From: CAADGY01 sp900696665
GTDB lineage: Bacteria; Acidobacteriota; Terriglobia; Bryobacterales; Bryobacteraceae
Length of the DNA: 13,896 bases
NCBI GenBank assembly: GCA_035063885.1
Contig: JAPSFM010000125.1
Coordinates: 1-13,896 of the forward strand
Direction: 5' to 3'
Shown: positions 1 to 6,155 of the stretch, in pieces
Layout of the letters: every line of letters begins with the position of its first letter
How positions within the stretch are numbered: position 1 is the first letter of the stretch
Made by a program: the position numbers and the translations under genes
Notes under the pieces: model-generated
The model's database searches: none
Seen by the model: only the letters and a program-made list of their open reading frames with translations
What the model was told of the DNA's origin: nothing

Positions 1-1496
1 GGCCGAAGTGCCGGATTCGGTGCCGGGAAGAGATACAGTTCGCGGATGGTGGGATTGCGGAACCCCCGGGCCACTTCGGCGGAGATCGAGTAGCCGTCCC
101 GCAGGTTGAAGGAAGCGCCGAACTCGGGCACGGTTGTGGACCCGAACAGGGAGTTGTACTCGTACCGCGCGCCGGAGTGCAGGCGCAGTCTGCGGGTGGC
201 CGTCCACTGCAGCCGGCCGAATTCGGCCACGGAACTCAGAGTGTGGCGGCCATAATCCAAAGCGCTCAGTTTGTTCCTCGCCCGCCCGCCGTGGTTGACG
301 ATGTCCAGTCCGAGTTCAAGGATCAGACTTGGAGTGATGGCAATATTCTGATCGGCACGGATCCCCGTGGTCCTGTCGGTCGAGCGGAATCCGTCGGTGA
401 TGTAGTGGTTGCCATAACTGGAGTAAACGCGGAAGTAGCCCCAGGTACTCGCCATCGTATTGTCCAGGTTGGCGCTGAAGCCACCTCGGCCGACTCTCGC
501 ATAGGAATTCGCGAGCGGTGCTGCGATAGGGCCGGGGTCTTCGACATGGAAGTGCCCATAGCGCCCCTGGATTGACGCTTTCCACGCCGGCGAAAGATCG
601 TGGCCGGCCGTGATCGTGCCGTCCTGGCTGCGGAATGCGGAGTTCCGGCGATCACCATTGGTATGGGACACGCCCGCGTTCGCGGAATAAAAACCGCGAG
701 CGAGCCGCGCTCCGTGGGACAGCCGGTATTGCCCGGTGTGAAATGATCCGAAGCTTGACGTGAGACGGGTGGACATGCCCTCTGGCGGTTGCCAGTTCTT
801 CACTTCGATAACGCCGCCCATGGCGTTGCTGCCGTAAAGCACGGAGGCCGGGCCTTCAGTTACCGTCACAGAACCTGCATCGGAGAGGCTGTAAAAATCG
901 GGGAGCGGATGCCCCATCAGACCTTGGTAGTCAGGTCGTCCATCCACTACAATCAGCACGCCGGTGTTGGGTGACTCGCCAATTCCGCGGATCGTGACAC
1001 CGCCTGTCCCGTTTGTCGCTATCCCGTAGCCCATGACGCCGCGCCGGGTAACGGACACTCCTGGAACTACCCGTTCGACCGCATCGAATACGGTCCGCGC
1101 GCCGGTCCGCTCGATCTCGAGGTTTGAGCCGACGGTCATTACATTATCCGGCTCGTCTCGAACGATTACGTCGATGGATGACCGAACGATGGCCGGACGC
1201 ATCCGGATGGTCACCGGTATGGAGTGACCGGGCTCCACGGTGTAGCGCACCGGGTCAAAGCCGGACGCTGACACGGCAAGTTCGAGTGGGAGTTCGATCG
1301 CGAAACTCGCGGCGCCATCGTATGCGGTCACGACTACATCGGGCGGGGTTTGCCGATTCCTTCCGCGGGCTTCCACTCGCGCACCGGATACCGGGAGGTC
1401 CTGGGAATCGACAACGCGAACCTGCACTTGCCCACTGTCGCCCCACAACCCAATGGAGTAGATCGCGCAAGCCAACACTCTCAGTGTCTGAGGCAT
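1..1496 (-). CDS. TonB-dependent outer-membrane receptor, N-terminal 498 residues (runs off left edge)
   Basis: An open frame starts at ATG 1496-1494 and continues without a stop to the window edge, so the C-terminal part of the beta-barrel is missing. A short hydrophobic leader (about residues 1-22, MPQTLRVLACAIYSIGLWG) is followed by a carboxypeptidase-regulatory-like domain (about 23-100, containing VRVVDSQDLPVSGARVEA). The plug domain is at about 105-215, with VTIRGIGESPNTGVLIVVDG, then GPASVLYGSNAMGGVIEV, both classic plug signatures. The remainder is alternating beta-strand sequence of the barrel; the segment ending ARGFRNPTIRELYLFPAPNP is typical of vitamin B12/siderophore/metal-type receptors. 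The family imports large or scarce ligands across the outer membrane using TonB-ExbBD energy. The substrate cannot be read here; its place downstream of dps and a metal-related cluster makes a metal or metallophore plausible, which is inference only. The ribosome site is weak (GAGAAC directly before ATG). Confidence 0.92.
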   Translation of the reverse strand, partial: MPQTLRVLACAIYSIGLWGDSGQVQVRVVDSQDLPVSGARVEARGRNRQTPPDVVVTAYDGAASFAIELPLELAVSASGFDPVRYTVEPGHSIPVTIRMRPAIVRSSIDVIVRDEPDNVMTVGSNLEIERTGARTVFDAVERVVPGVSVTRRGVMGYGIATNGTGGVTIRGIGESPNTGVLIVVDGRPDYQGLMGHPLPDFYSLSDAGSVTVTEGPASVLYGSNAMGGVIEVKNWQPPEGMSTRLTSSFGSFHTGQYRLSHGARLARGFYSANAGVSHTNGDRRNSAFRSQDGTITAGHDLSPAWKASIQGRYGHFHVEDPGPIAAPLANSYARVGRGGFSANLDNTMASTWGYFRVYSSYGNHYITDGFRSTDRTTGIRADQNIAITPSLILELGLDIVNHGGRARNKLSALDYGRHTLSSVAEFGRLQWTATRRLRLHSGARYEYNSLFGSTTVPEFGASFNLRDGYSISAEVARGFRNPTIRELYLFPAPNPALR

Positions 1497-1506
1497 GTTC
1501 TCATCG

Positions 1507-1531
1507 TAGCACGAGTTGAAAAATCGTACTA
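1507..1531. promoter_or_regulatory. Imperfect palindrome upstream of the TonB receptor gene, possible operator
   Basis: TAGCACGA (1507-1514) and TCGTACTA (1524-1531) form an inverted repeat with 7 of 8 matched positions and a 9-bp A-rich spacer. It lies 11 bp upstream of the receptor start codon, in the only sizeable gap before that gene. The position fits a repressor site. No matching second copy was noticed in the window and no cognate regulator can be named. Confidence 0.35.
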
Positions 1532-1585
1532 CTGAATCTTTGTTGGAGAACGCGCCCGACGGCGGAATGGTCGAAGCGCGTGTCC

Positions 1586-1813
1586 TTAGCGGCGGAGGAA
1601 CCACTCTTGTCCGTCTTGCTCCGGTAGGTCTCTTAAAGCAGAAGCCAGCTCGTACTCCGTGAGGGAGATACAGTCTCGATCACCGGTTACATGGTTAACG
1701 GTATGGAAACTGATCTCCTGGTAGCAACGGAAATTCGCAAAGGCAGCCAACGGATCGCACTGCGCGACTCTCGTGGCAGCTTGATCCAGTAGCGGCACTA
1801 ACGGCGGAGACAC
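1586..1813 (-). CDS. Small hypothetical protein, 75 aa
   Basis: A 75-residue frame begins with GTG at 1813-1811, ten bases after the dps stop codon, and ends TAA at 1586. Same strand and tight spacing suggest it is co-transcribed with dps. The sequence has no signal peptide or membrane segment and ends in a charged stretch (ALRDLPEQDGQEWFLRR). It contains two cysteines (in FRCYQ and DRDCISL) and several His/Asp residues but no motif I recognise. The ribosome site is poor (GAGCCG), and the only start is GTG, so it could be spurious. Favouring a real gene are its composition, which is that of a normal soluble protein, and the absence of a competing long frame here. I do not assign a function. 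Confidence 0.45.
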   Translation of the reverse strand: MSPPLVPLLDQAATRVAQCDPLAAFANFRCYQEISFHTVNHVTGDRDCISLTEYELASALRDLPEQDGQEWFLRR

Positions 1814-1823
1814 CGGCTCGGTC

Positions 1824-2264
1824 TTACGACCCGGTGAGACAAGCGCTCATCATCCAAAGGGCTTTTTCTTCCTTAGCCCGGATTTCATCGAGCAGGTTCA
1901 CGGTGCCACTCTGCCCCTCGTTTTCGGCGACCTCTATCGCGTTGCTCAGGAGTTCGAGAAGGCGGCGGGAGTCGGCCACTACGCTTTCGACCATCTCTCG
2001 CGCCGGCCGTACGACGGAGACCTCCTGAATCTGGGAGGCAGCCTTGAGCGATTCCAGTGACAGCAGCGGTGTTCCGCCATTGATCACGATCCGTTCAGCG
2101 ACATCATCGATATGATCCGCCCAGCGATTGTAGGCTTCTTCGAACTTCTCGTGAAGTTGGAAGAAGCGCTCTCCCGTCACCGTCCAATGGAAGGCTCGCA
2201 ACTTTTGATAAAACACCGTGGCGTCCGCTTGTATTTGCTTGAGGTTTTCGTTGGTCTTATTCAT
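1824..2264 (-). CDS. dps: Dps-family miniferritin (DNA-protecting, iron-oxidising)
   Basis: The 146-residue protein is a typical Dps/ferritin-like four-helix bundle. Dps proteins form 12-subunit cages that oxidise Fe(II) with hydrogen peroxide, store iron and often coat DNA. The inter-subunit ferroxidase ligands are visible with family spacing: His26 (AFHWTVTG), His38 (FFQLHEKF), an acidic Glu42, then Asp53 and Glu57 in HIDDVAERI. Length is close to the usual 150-170. The N-terminus is short with only Lys3 and Lys9, so strong DNA binding through a Lys-rich tail is uncertain. ATG 2264-2262 is preceded by AAGGAG at 2275-2280 with 10-nt spacing. It lies between a secreted metal-binding-like protein upstream and a small unknown gene downstream, all on the minus strand. 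No clear Fur or PerR box was seen in 2265-2415. Confidence 0.93.
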   Translation of the reverse strand: MNKTNENLKQIQADATVFYQKLRAFHWTVTGERFFQLHEKFEEAYNRWADHIDDVAERIVINGGTPLLSLESLKAASQIQEVSVVRPAREMVESVVADSRRLLELLSNAIEVAENEGQSGTVNLLDEIRAKEEKALWMMSACLTGS

Positions 2265-2415
2265 CCGGACAAATCTCCTTGCAATCCAGTGTGTGATCCG
2301 CTCTCCGGCTGCACTGCCGAAGGGTTACGGTCACGCATAGAATTCAGTTTTCAGCCGTGATTGCTAACGTCTTCCAATATCACGCCGCAGCTTCGCGGGT
2401 CGCCATCCGATGGAC

Positions 2416-2904
2416 TTACTGCTTCGGCGTCACTGGAGCGGCCGAAGCCGGCGGCTGAACCGCTGTAGGAGGAGTCGCATATCCCGGTCTCCACCACCCG
2501 CCACATCCGCGGCCGCGGACGCCGAACCCGCGACCAGCACCGCGGCCCCATCCGCTACTCAATGCGGCGGTGCCGCGCCGCCATCCGGCTGGCCGGCCAG
2601 TGAAGTCGCAAACGCGATCTCCATCACGATCTCCCCAGCCTCTGCCGCCAATCGCACGGCCCTGCCCGACCGGACGGCCAGTCAGGTCGCAGATACCATC
2701 CTTGTCTCGATCGTTCCAAGCCCACGGCTGACCGCCTCGGCCGCGCCCGTACAGTTGCTGCTGGGATAGCGGTTGGGCTGGCGGGACGGACTGGACCGAC
2801 TGCTGTGCGGCCGGAGCTTGCCGCTGCGTCTGCTGCGCCGGCTGAGTCTGCGCTGCGGCAAAGGTGAACAACACGGCTGGTATTACCCAAATGGCGTTCT
2901 TCAT
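2416..2904 (-). CDS. Secreted EF-hand-like, Gly/Arg-rich protein with two DxDxDG-type repeats
   Basis: The 162-residue product has a clear Sec signal peptide (MKNAIWVIPAVLFTFAAAQT, cleavage near residues 18-20), then a Gln/Pro/Ala-rich linker to about residue 52. Two copies of a calcium-loop-like repeat follow: DRDKDGICDLTGRPVG at 65-80 and DRDGDRVCDFTGRPAG at 92-107. Each has alternating Asp, a central Gly or Asp, and a CD pair as in type-3-thrombospondin or dockerin-like loops. The rest is Gly/Arg/Trp-rich (GWGRGAGRGFGVRGRG) with a Pro/Ala tail. Similar compositions occur in uncharacterised proteins next to DUF5320 and NifX-like genes; this is from memory. The start is set by GGAGG six bases before ATG 2904. 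It begins 13 bp after the thioredoxin-like gene and is probably co-transcribed with it. Binding of Ca2+ or another divalent metal in the periplasm is inference. Confidence 0.8.
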   Translation of the reverse strand: MKNAIWVIPAVLFTFAAAQTQPAQQTQRQAPAAQQSVQSVPPAQPLSQQQLYGRGRGGQPWAWNDRDKDGICDLTGRPVGQGRAIGGRGWGDRDGDRVCDFTGRPAGWRRGTAALSSGWGRGAGRGFGVRGRGCGGWWRPGYATPPTAVQPPASAAPVTPKQ

Positions 2905-2917
2905 TTGATACCTCCAA

Positions 2918-3505
2918 TCACCATGTCTTCTGGTTCAAAAGCCCGGTAACGGCTGAACGAAGCTTTTGCTCGCCAATCCAGCCGACCTCCTTCATCGAGA
3001 TGCGGCCCTTTCTGTCCAACAGGACCAGCGTCGGCACAAACATCGGTTTGTCGTCAGGGTGGTTCAGATACCGGAGAACTTCTTCTCGTGCAACAATGCC
3101 GACCGGGAACGTGAGGCCATACAGGTTCCGGTAAAAGGAGAGCCTGCTCGGCGCTTGCGGGTCAATCGCAACCGCCACAGGGAGAAAGCCCTTCTGGCCC
3201 AGCTCCTGGTAGAGTGCCTGGATTCCGGTGGATGCCTGCTTGCAACTCGGACACGTTGTGGTCATGAAGTCCACCAGTACGACTTTCCCTTGCTCCTTGT
3301 GAACCTGAATTATCTTTCCATCGATGGTCGGAACTGCCAGTGGAGGGCTTTTGGCACCTGAAGCCGAGGTGTGCTTTGGTGTATCCGAACCGGCCCCAAG
3401 CCGTCCCGCGGCGATTTCCATCAGCGCCGCGTTCCTCAGCCAATCCCGCCGGCTCAGATTGAGCTCGCCTGCCGGAGACCAACCACATTGTGTAGTTGCG
3501 GGCAC
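2918..3505 (-). CDS. Tat-type exported TlpA/thioredoxin-like protein with CPSC motif
   Basis: The 195-residue protein carries a twin-arginine-like segment near the N-terminus (LSRRDWLRNAALMEIAAG, residues 17-34), though its hydrophobic stretch is weak. A thioredoxin-fold redoxin/TlpA domain follows at about 52-190: VVLVDFMTTTCPSCKQ holds the redox pair Cys85 and Cys88, and MFVPTLVLLDRKGRI holds the conserved cis-proline strand. The family reduces or oxidises thiols of exported proteins. The start is GTG 3505-3503; no Shine-Dalgarno precedes it, but the predicted promoter places the first transcribed base exactly at this G, so translation may be leaderless. It lies 61 bp after the exporter gene and 13 bp before the EF-hand-like gene. 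The promoter overlaps an operator nearly identical to that of padR (7241-7261). A function in keeping metal-binding thiols reduced is inference. Confidence 0.85.
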   Translation of the reverse strand: MPATTQCGWSPAGELNLSRRDWLRNAALMEIAAGRLGAGSDTPKHTSASGAKSPPLAVPTIDGKIIQVHKEQGKVVLVDFMTTTCPSCKQASTGIQALYQELGQKGFLPVAVAIDPQAPSRLSFYRNLYGLTFPVGIVAREEVLRYLNHPDDKPMFVPTLVLLDRKGRISMKEVGWIGEQKLRSAVTGLLNQKTW

Positions 3506-3511
3506 GGATTC

Positions 3512-3541
3512 AGATTACCATATAAGTTCATCTAGATGCAA
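3512..3541 (-). promoter_or_regulatory. Sigma-70-type promoter of the thioredoxin-like gene
   Basis: Reading the minus strand, -35 TTGCAT (3541-3536) and -10 TAATCT (3517-3512), preceded by an extended TGG, are 18 bp apart. The predicted +1 is position 3505, the G of the GTG start codon. The -35 lies within the inverted repeat at 3532-3552. Confidence 0.55.
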
Positions 3542-3552
3542 GATACATCTAT
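3529..3552. promoter_or_regulatory. Candidate PadR operator overlapping the -35 of the thioredoxin-like gene
   Basis: TAGATG (3533-3538) and CATCTA (3546-3551) form a perfect 6-7-6 inverted repeat. An extra overlapping half-site makes CATCTAGATG (3529-3538). In the minus orientation the 21-bp core matches 17 of 21 positions of the padR promoter repeat at 7241-7261, and in both cases the second half contains the -35 hexamer TTGCAT. Sharing the site with padR itself suggests that PadR represses this gene and its own. Confidence 0.6.
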
Positions 3553-3566
3553 ACGGAGTTCATAGA

Positions 3567-4580
3567 TCACCATCCCCAGGCCATCGCGGCAGCGCCCAGA
3601 GTCAGGCCGGCAGTAAAGTTGATCGCCTTGACCAGGAGGAATTCCCGAGGGGAGTGAGCCAGCATCGGCAGCATGCCATGCCCGTCCTGGACGATCGAAC
3701 TGGCCAGAAGAACGCTGGGCGGCACTACTCCCTGTGCAAAGAGGGTGACGAAAATGAGATGCGGCCCTGATTCTGGGATCAGGCCCACCAGGCATGCAAT
3801 TACGAGCACCCACCAGCGCCCGCTGCGGATCGCCCCTTCGAGATGAAGAACGTCGGTCAGCATATGCATGGCGATCAATGCGCCGAAGGTCCACAGGAAG
3901 ACGCGGGGCGCGTGCCCGCGGGCAACGTGCTGCCATAGATGTTTCCGAAGGAAGTGGTCGGGAACGGTTGAGACAACGAAGAGCGCTACCGCCGAAACCA
4001 GCAGCAGGCTGGTGCGGATCCAGTTCCACTCGGGCGGCCCCATCTGGCCGGTGACAATGCCACCGAGAAATAGAGCGAGTACGGCAACCAGCGACCCGCG
4101 TTCGGGAGTACATTCTTTCCATTGCTTCACCACCAACACCGGTTCAAAGCAGCGGCAGTGATCCCCGAAGTGCACTTCGAGGCAGTCAGCCACACGCCTT
4201 GTTCGCCGCCTTCCGCCCATCAGGTCGACGAGGATGCCAACAACCAGACCGAATACTGTCAGCACCACTATCAGTTTCACGGCTTGGCCCGGGATAAGCG
4301 CCAGCATGACAAATGCTTCGTCGCCGCTGGCGGCGATCATCGTGGTGACTACCGCGCCGAGCGTCAACATGCCGTGCGAGTACATGGCGACGGCGGCGAA
4401 CGCACCCAGGCAGCCGGGCGTCGCGCCGAGGAGCGCCCCGAGGAAGTACTGGCCCCAAGTTCGCGCGGCGAGACGTTTTTGCCAGGCGCCGGCGCTTAGA
4501 ACGTTCAAGTACTCGATCAGCAGCATCATTACCATCACGAAACCGGTGATCATTAGGGCTGTCTTGAACAGTTCGATCAT
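3567..4580 (-). CDS. Putative 10-TM heavy-metal exporter (PF11449 / ArsP_2-like, 'putative manganese transporter')
   Basis: The 337-residue integral membrane protein starts MIELFKTALMITGFVMVMML. Family-typical motifs are visible: GATPGCLGAFAAVAMYSHG in the third segment, IAASGDEAFVMLALIPG just after, and GLIPESGPHLIFV near the C-terminus, where PESGPH repeats the small-residue/acidic pattern of SGDE. About ten hydrophobic segments flank a central cytosolic loop with Cys and His (ADCLEVHFGDHCRCFEP), a possible metal-sensing or metal-delivery site. The family is annotated as a putative heavy-metal exporter; the cargo is not established. I prefer the second Met, at 4580, because GGGAG lies five bases before it; an in-frame ATG 15 bases upstream lacks a site. 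Its ATG overlaps the stop of the 41-residue gene (ATGA), implying translational coupling. The thioredoxin-like gene follows after 61 bp. Confidence 0.85.
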   Translation of the reverse strand: MIELFKTALMITGFVMVMMLLIEYLNVLSAGAWQKRLAARTWGQYFLGALLGATPGCLGAFAAVAMYSHGMLTLGAVVTTMIAASGDEAFVMLALIPGQAVKLIVVLTVFGLVVGILVDLMGGRRRTRRVADCLEVHFGDHCRCFEPVLVVKQWKECTPERGSLVAVLALFLGGIVTGQMGPPEWNWIRTSLLLVSAVALFVVSTVPDHFLRKHLWQHVARGHAPRVFLWTFGALIAMHMLTDVLHLEGAIRSGRWWVLVIACLVGLIPESGPHLIFVTLFAQGVVPPSVLLASSIVQDGHGMLPMLAHSPREFLLVKAINFTAGLTLGAAAMAWGW

Positions 4581-4702
4581 GTGCGCTCCCAGCATGTATC
4601 GCGGCCGCAGCAGGGCTCATGTTCCCCACCGCCAGGCTGCGCCTCATGATAGTCAACGGCGTAGAAACCGCGACCGTTGAGAATCACGCGAGACACCCGC
4701 AC
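4577..4702 (-). CDS. 41-aa Cys-rich small protein translationally coupled to the exporter
   Basis: GTG 4702-4700 opens a 41-residue frame whose TGA (4579-4577) overlaps the exporter ATG as ATGA. A strong ribosome site, GGAGGG (4714-4709), lies six bases before the GTG. The product begins VRVSRVILNGRGFYAVDYHE, a plausible beta-strand unit. It ends in a glycine turn and a Cys cluster (EHEPCCGRDTCWERT) with two adjacent Cys, a third five residues on and a His nearby, resembling a soft-metal or zinc knuckle. I do not recognise a family. The ribosome site, the coupling and the chemistry together argue for a real gene; a chaperone or sensor peptide for the exporter is speculation. Confidence 0.55.
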   Translation of the reverse strand: MRVSRVILNGRGFYAVDYHEAQPGGGEHEPCCGRDTCWERT

Positions 4703-4857
4703 CGATCACCCTCCACATGCGTGGCATTCGGATTCGCAGTGGGCATCATCTTCAGCCTTGTTCGTTTGGAGATGCGCCACGACGTTCTTCCGGACGGAGC
4801 GGATGTCCTCGGCACAGCCATTCCGCCCTTGCCACTGGCTACGGCGATCTTCGTCAA
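4684..4857 (-). pseudogene. P-loop ATPase start with immediate loss of frame (MinD/Mrp-type stub)
   Basis: AGGAGG (4873-4868) is followed after ten bases by TTG 4857-4855, which opens MTKIAVASGKGG. This is the first beta-strand and the beginning of the deviant Walker A motif (SGKGGTGKT) of MinD/Mrp/CobQ-type ATPases, commonly found beside NifX-like genes. The next residues should be T/V-GKT but are MAVPRTSAP, and the frame ends after 57 residues at TGA 4686-4684. A neighbouring frame gives AEDIRSVRKNVVAHLQTNKA then DDAHCESECHACGG and stops at 4706, just before the 41-residue gene, so that frame may be the tail of the same or another small protein, joined by a frameshift near 4823. I recognise only the N-terminal motif. 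A short genuine protein that resembles the motif by chance is the alternative. Confidence 0.4.
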
Positions 4858-4934
4858 CTGCCGGGTTCCTCCTATATGGATTCCAGGCCCCTGGAGCGGG
4901 GTATAACTGCTCCGTCTCGAACTGGTTCGAAGAA

Positions 4935-5795
4935 CTACTGTTGCTCCGTCTTCGGCTCGAGCTTTTCGATCCGCTCTTGGATGTCCTCGAGAGCGCTTTC
5001 AAAGTGCCGCGCCTGCGCCTTCAGCGCACCGAGTTCCTCATCGCGCGTGGTTGCGGCAAAAGCTTGCGGCCCCCGCACCAAGGACCACCCGGAGGCGCGC
5101 TGCCGCCTGGTAAGGCGGGTACCGTGGAACCAGTTCCTCCACCTACGGCCGCAGCCGCGTCGTCCGAAGCCGCGCCCGAAGCTGGGATTCATCGTGCCAG
5201 GAATGCCGGCGCCAGAGCGCTTGCCGCATTTCGGACACGCTACCTGGACGAACAGCCTGCTCACTTCGTGCGGCGCCTTCTCATCGTGGCTGGGGCACGC
5301 ACACTCACCGCCCCGTCCGGCGGCCGGCGAACCATCCATCCGCCCATGGCCACTGCCGGCACCCCTGCCTCTATCTGCACCAAGACCCATTCCAAAACCT
5401 CGTGGCATCATACTCCTCTCTGGTCGCCACTTGCGGCGACGATCCCAGCAGCCCGGCATAAGGAATGCCGGGCTCGATAGTTCACCTTTCACGAATCCTG
5501 AGAGGATGTCCTCGACCGCGCCGCAGACGAATCCAATCACCGTCACGCCCGCCGTGGACAGCCTTGCCTCAAGCGGAGCCGAGATGGCGCCGCAGATGAG
5601 AACGTCCGCATTCAGATGAGAGAACTCGGCAGCTCTGCCGGGTGCATCCGTTCGAACCAACCGTATCTCCTCACGCCGCGCTTCACGCTCGTCCTCGAAA
5701 TCAACGACCAGTAGAGAGCCGGCAACGTCGAAGACGGGCGCTACGCGACCTTGCCATTGCGGAATCGCGATCCTCATCATCATTTGGAAGTGCAT
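4935..5795 (-). CDS. NifX-like (dinitrogenase Fe-Mo cofactor family) domain fused to a zinc ribbon and DUF5320-like C-terminus
   Basis: Three parts are seen in 286 residues. Residues 6-120 form a NifX/NifB-C (PF02579-like) domain: MRIAIPQWQGRVAPVFDVAG, then NADVLICGAISAPLEARLS and VTVIGFVCGAVEDILSGFVKG, ending in PAFLMPGC. Residues 160-195 resemble a zinc ribbon: C165, C167, His170, then C187 and C190 in ACPKCGKR. Residues 200-286 are Gly/Arg/Trp-rich and end in a coiled coil (EELGALKAQARHFESALEDI, then QERIEKLE), the arrangement of DUF5320 proteins. PF02579 proteins bind Fe-Mo or Fe-S clusters in nitrogenase maturation, but most non-diazotroph homologues have unknown roles. The first ATG (5795) lies in a hairpin; ATGs 12-18 bases downstream are alternatives, and neither has a good ribosome site. 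It heads the minus-strand run leading to the exporter, divergent from two other NifX-like genes. Confidence 0.8.
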   Translation of the reverse strand: MHFQMMMRIAIPQWQGRVAPVFDVAGSLLVVDFEDEREARREEIRLVRTDAPGRAAEFSHLNADVLICGAISAPLEARLSTAGVTVIGFVCGAVEDILSGFVKGELSSPAFLMPGCWDRRRKWRPERSMMPRGFGMGLGADRGRGAGSGHGRMDGSPAAGRGGECACPSHDEKAPHEVSRLFVQVACPKCGKRSGAGIPGTMNPSFGRGFGRRGCGRRWRNWFHGTRLTRRQRASGWSLVRGPQAFAATTRDEELGALKAQARHFESALEDIQERIEKLEPKTEQQ

Positions 5796-5810
5796 GGCCT
5801 ATGCCACTTC
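5787..5810 (-). promoter_or_regulatory. Inverted repeat/hairpin containing the start codon of the NifX fusion gene
   Basis: GAAGTG (5787-5792) and CACTTC (5805-5810) pair perfectly. Three more pairs extend the stem after a one-base bulge, leaving a five-base loop. In the minus-strand RNA the first AUG (5795-5793) sits in the 3' arm of this stem. It could be a protein operator, an RNA switch, or a sign that translation starts at the downstream ATG cluster. Confidence 0.35.
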
Positions 5811-5851
5811 ACAACTCCAGGAAAAAGCAGCTTTGCGATCTGACGGAGTCG

Positions 5852-5892
5852 TGCATGTTGCATGAGAGCGTGCGCTGGTATTGCAGATTGCA
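5852..5892 (+). promoter_or_regulatory. Two TGCA-N3-TGCA sites, candidate binding sites of the sigma-54 activator
   Basis: TGCA-TGT-TGCA occupies 5852-5862 and TGCA-GAT-TGCA occupies 5882-5892; their starts are 30 bp apart, about three helical turns. They lie roughly 60-100 bp upstream of the predicted sigma-54 start, where enhancer-binding proteins usually bind. The same pattern occurs over the activator's own promoter (9145-9155). Around the second copy, 13 of 16 bases match that promoter site. Confidence 0.5.
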
Positions 5893-5926
5893 CGAGTGCC
5901 TCTTGTGAGTTCAGGGAGTTGCCAAA

Positions 5927-5942
5927 TGGCATTGCGCTTGCG
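5927..5942 (+). promoter_or_regulatory. Sigma-54 (-24/-12) promoter of the NifX-like gene pair
   Basis: TGGCATTGCGCTTGCG has the invariant GG (5928-5929) and GC (5940-5941) exactly ten bases apart and matches the consensus TGGCAC-N5-TTGC at nearly all positions. The start point would fall near 5953, just before the ribosome site AAAGGAG (5957-5963). A sigma-54 activator gene lies nearby at 9122-7767. Confidence 0.8.
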
Positions 5943-5974
5943 TGGAGCTATTCGTCAAAGGAGAACCGAACTTC

Positions 5975-6139
5975 ATGAAGTCTGCAGTTACCGCTCAAGG
6001 AACGCGCCTGAATCCGCGGTTTGGCCGCGCGAAGTGTCTCATCGTGGTCAACACCGAGACCGGCTCTTTCCCGGCTGCCGGCAACGGCGTTAATCTGAAC
6101 GCCGCTCTGGGGCGGGCATACAAGCAGGCACCCCATTAA
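5975..6139 (+). pseudogene. Truncated, frameshifted NifX-like protein remnant (54 aa as read)
   Basis: ATG 5975 follows AAAGGAG (5957-5963) and opens MKSAVTAQGTRLNPRFGRAK then CLIVVNTETGSF and NGVNLNAA, the unmistakable first half of a PF02579 NifX-like protein. After NLNAA the frame reads LGRAYKQAPH and stops at 6139. In the frame one base earlier the DNA from 6106 reads SGAGIQAG, the expected family continuation (NLNAAxGAGIQA), so one base appears to have been lost around 6104-6106. Even after correction the frame ends at TGA 6157-6159, overlapping the next gene's ATG, giving only about 60 residues instead of the usual 110-120. The gene therefore has both a frameshift and a missing C-terminal half. 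It is first behind the sigma-54 promoter and may now act mostly as leader for the intact copy. A sequencing error could explain the frameshift but not the truncation. Confidence 0.75.
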
Positions 6140-6155
6140 GGCAGAGGACAAACAA

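Noticed and set aside
3532..4122. 196-residue minus-strand frame in another frame of the exporter
   Set aside because: Arg-rich shadow frame; the exporter frame carries family motifs over the same bases.
4677..5619. Plus-strand open frames of 267 and 300 residues opposite the NifX fusion gene
   Set aside because: They are antisense shadows in GC-rich DNA: composition is dominated by Arg, Pro and Ser, no motifs are visible, and the minus strand encodes clear domains.
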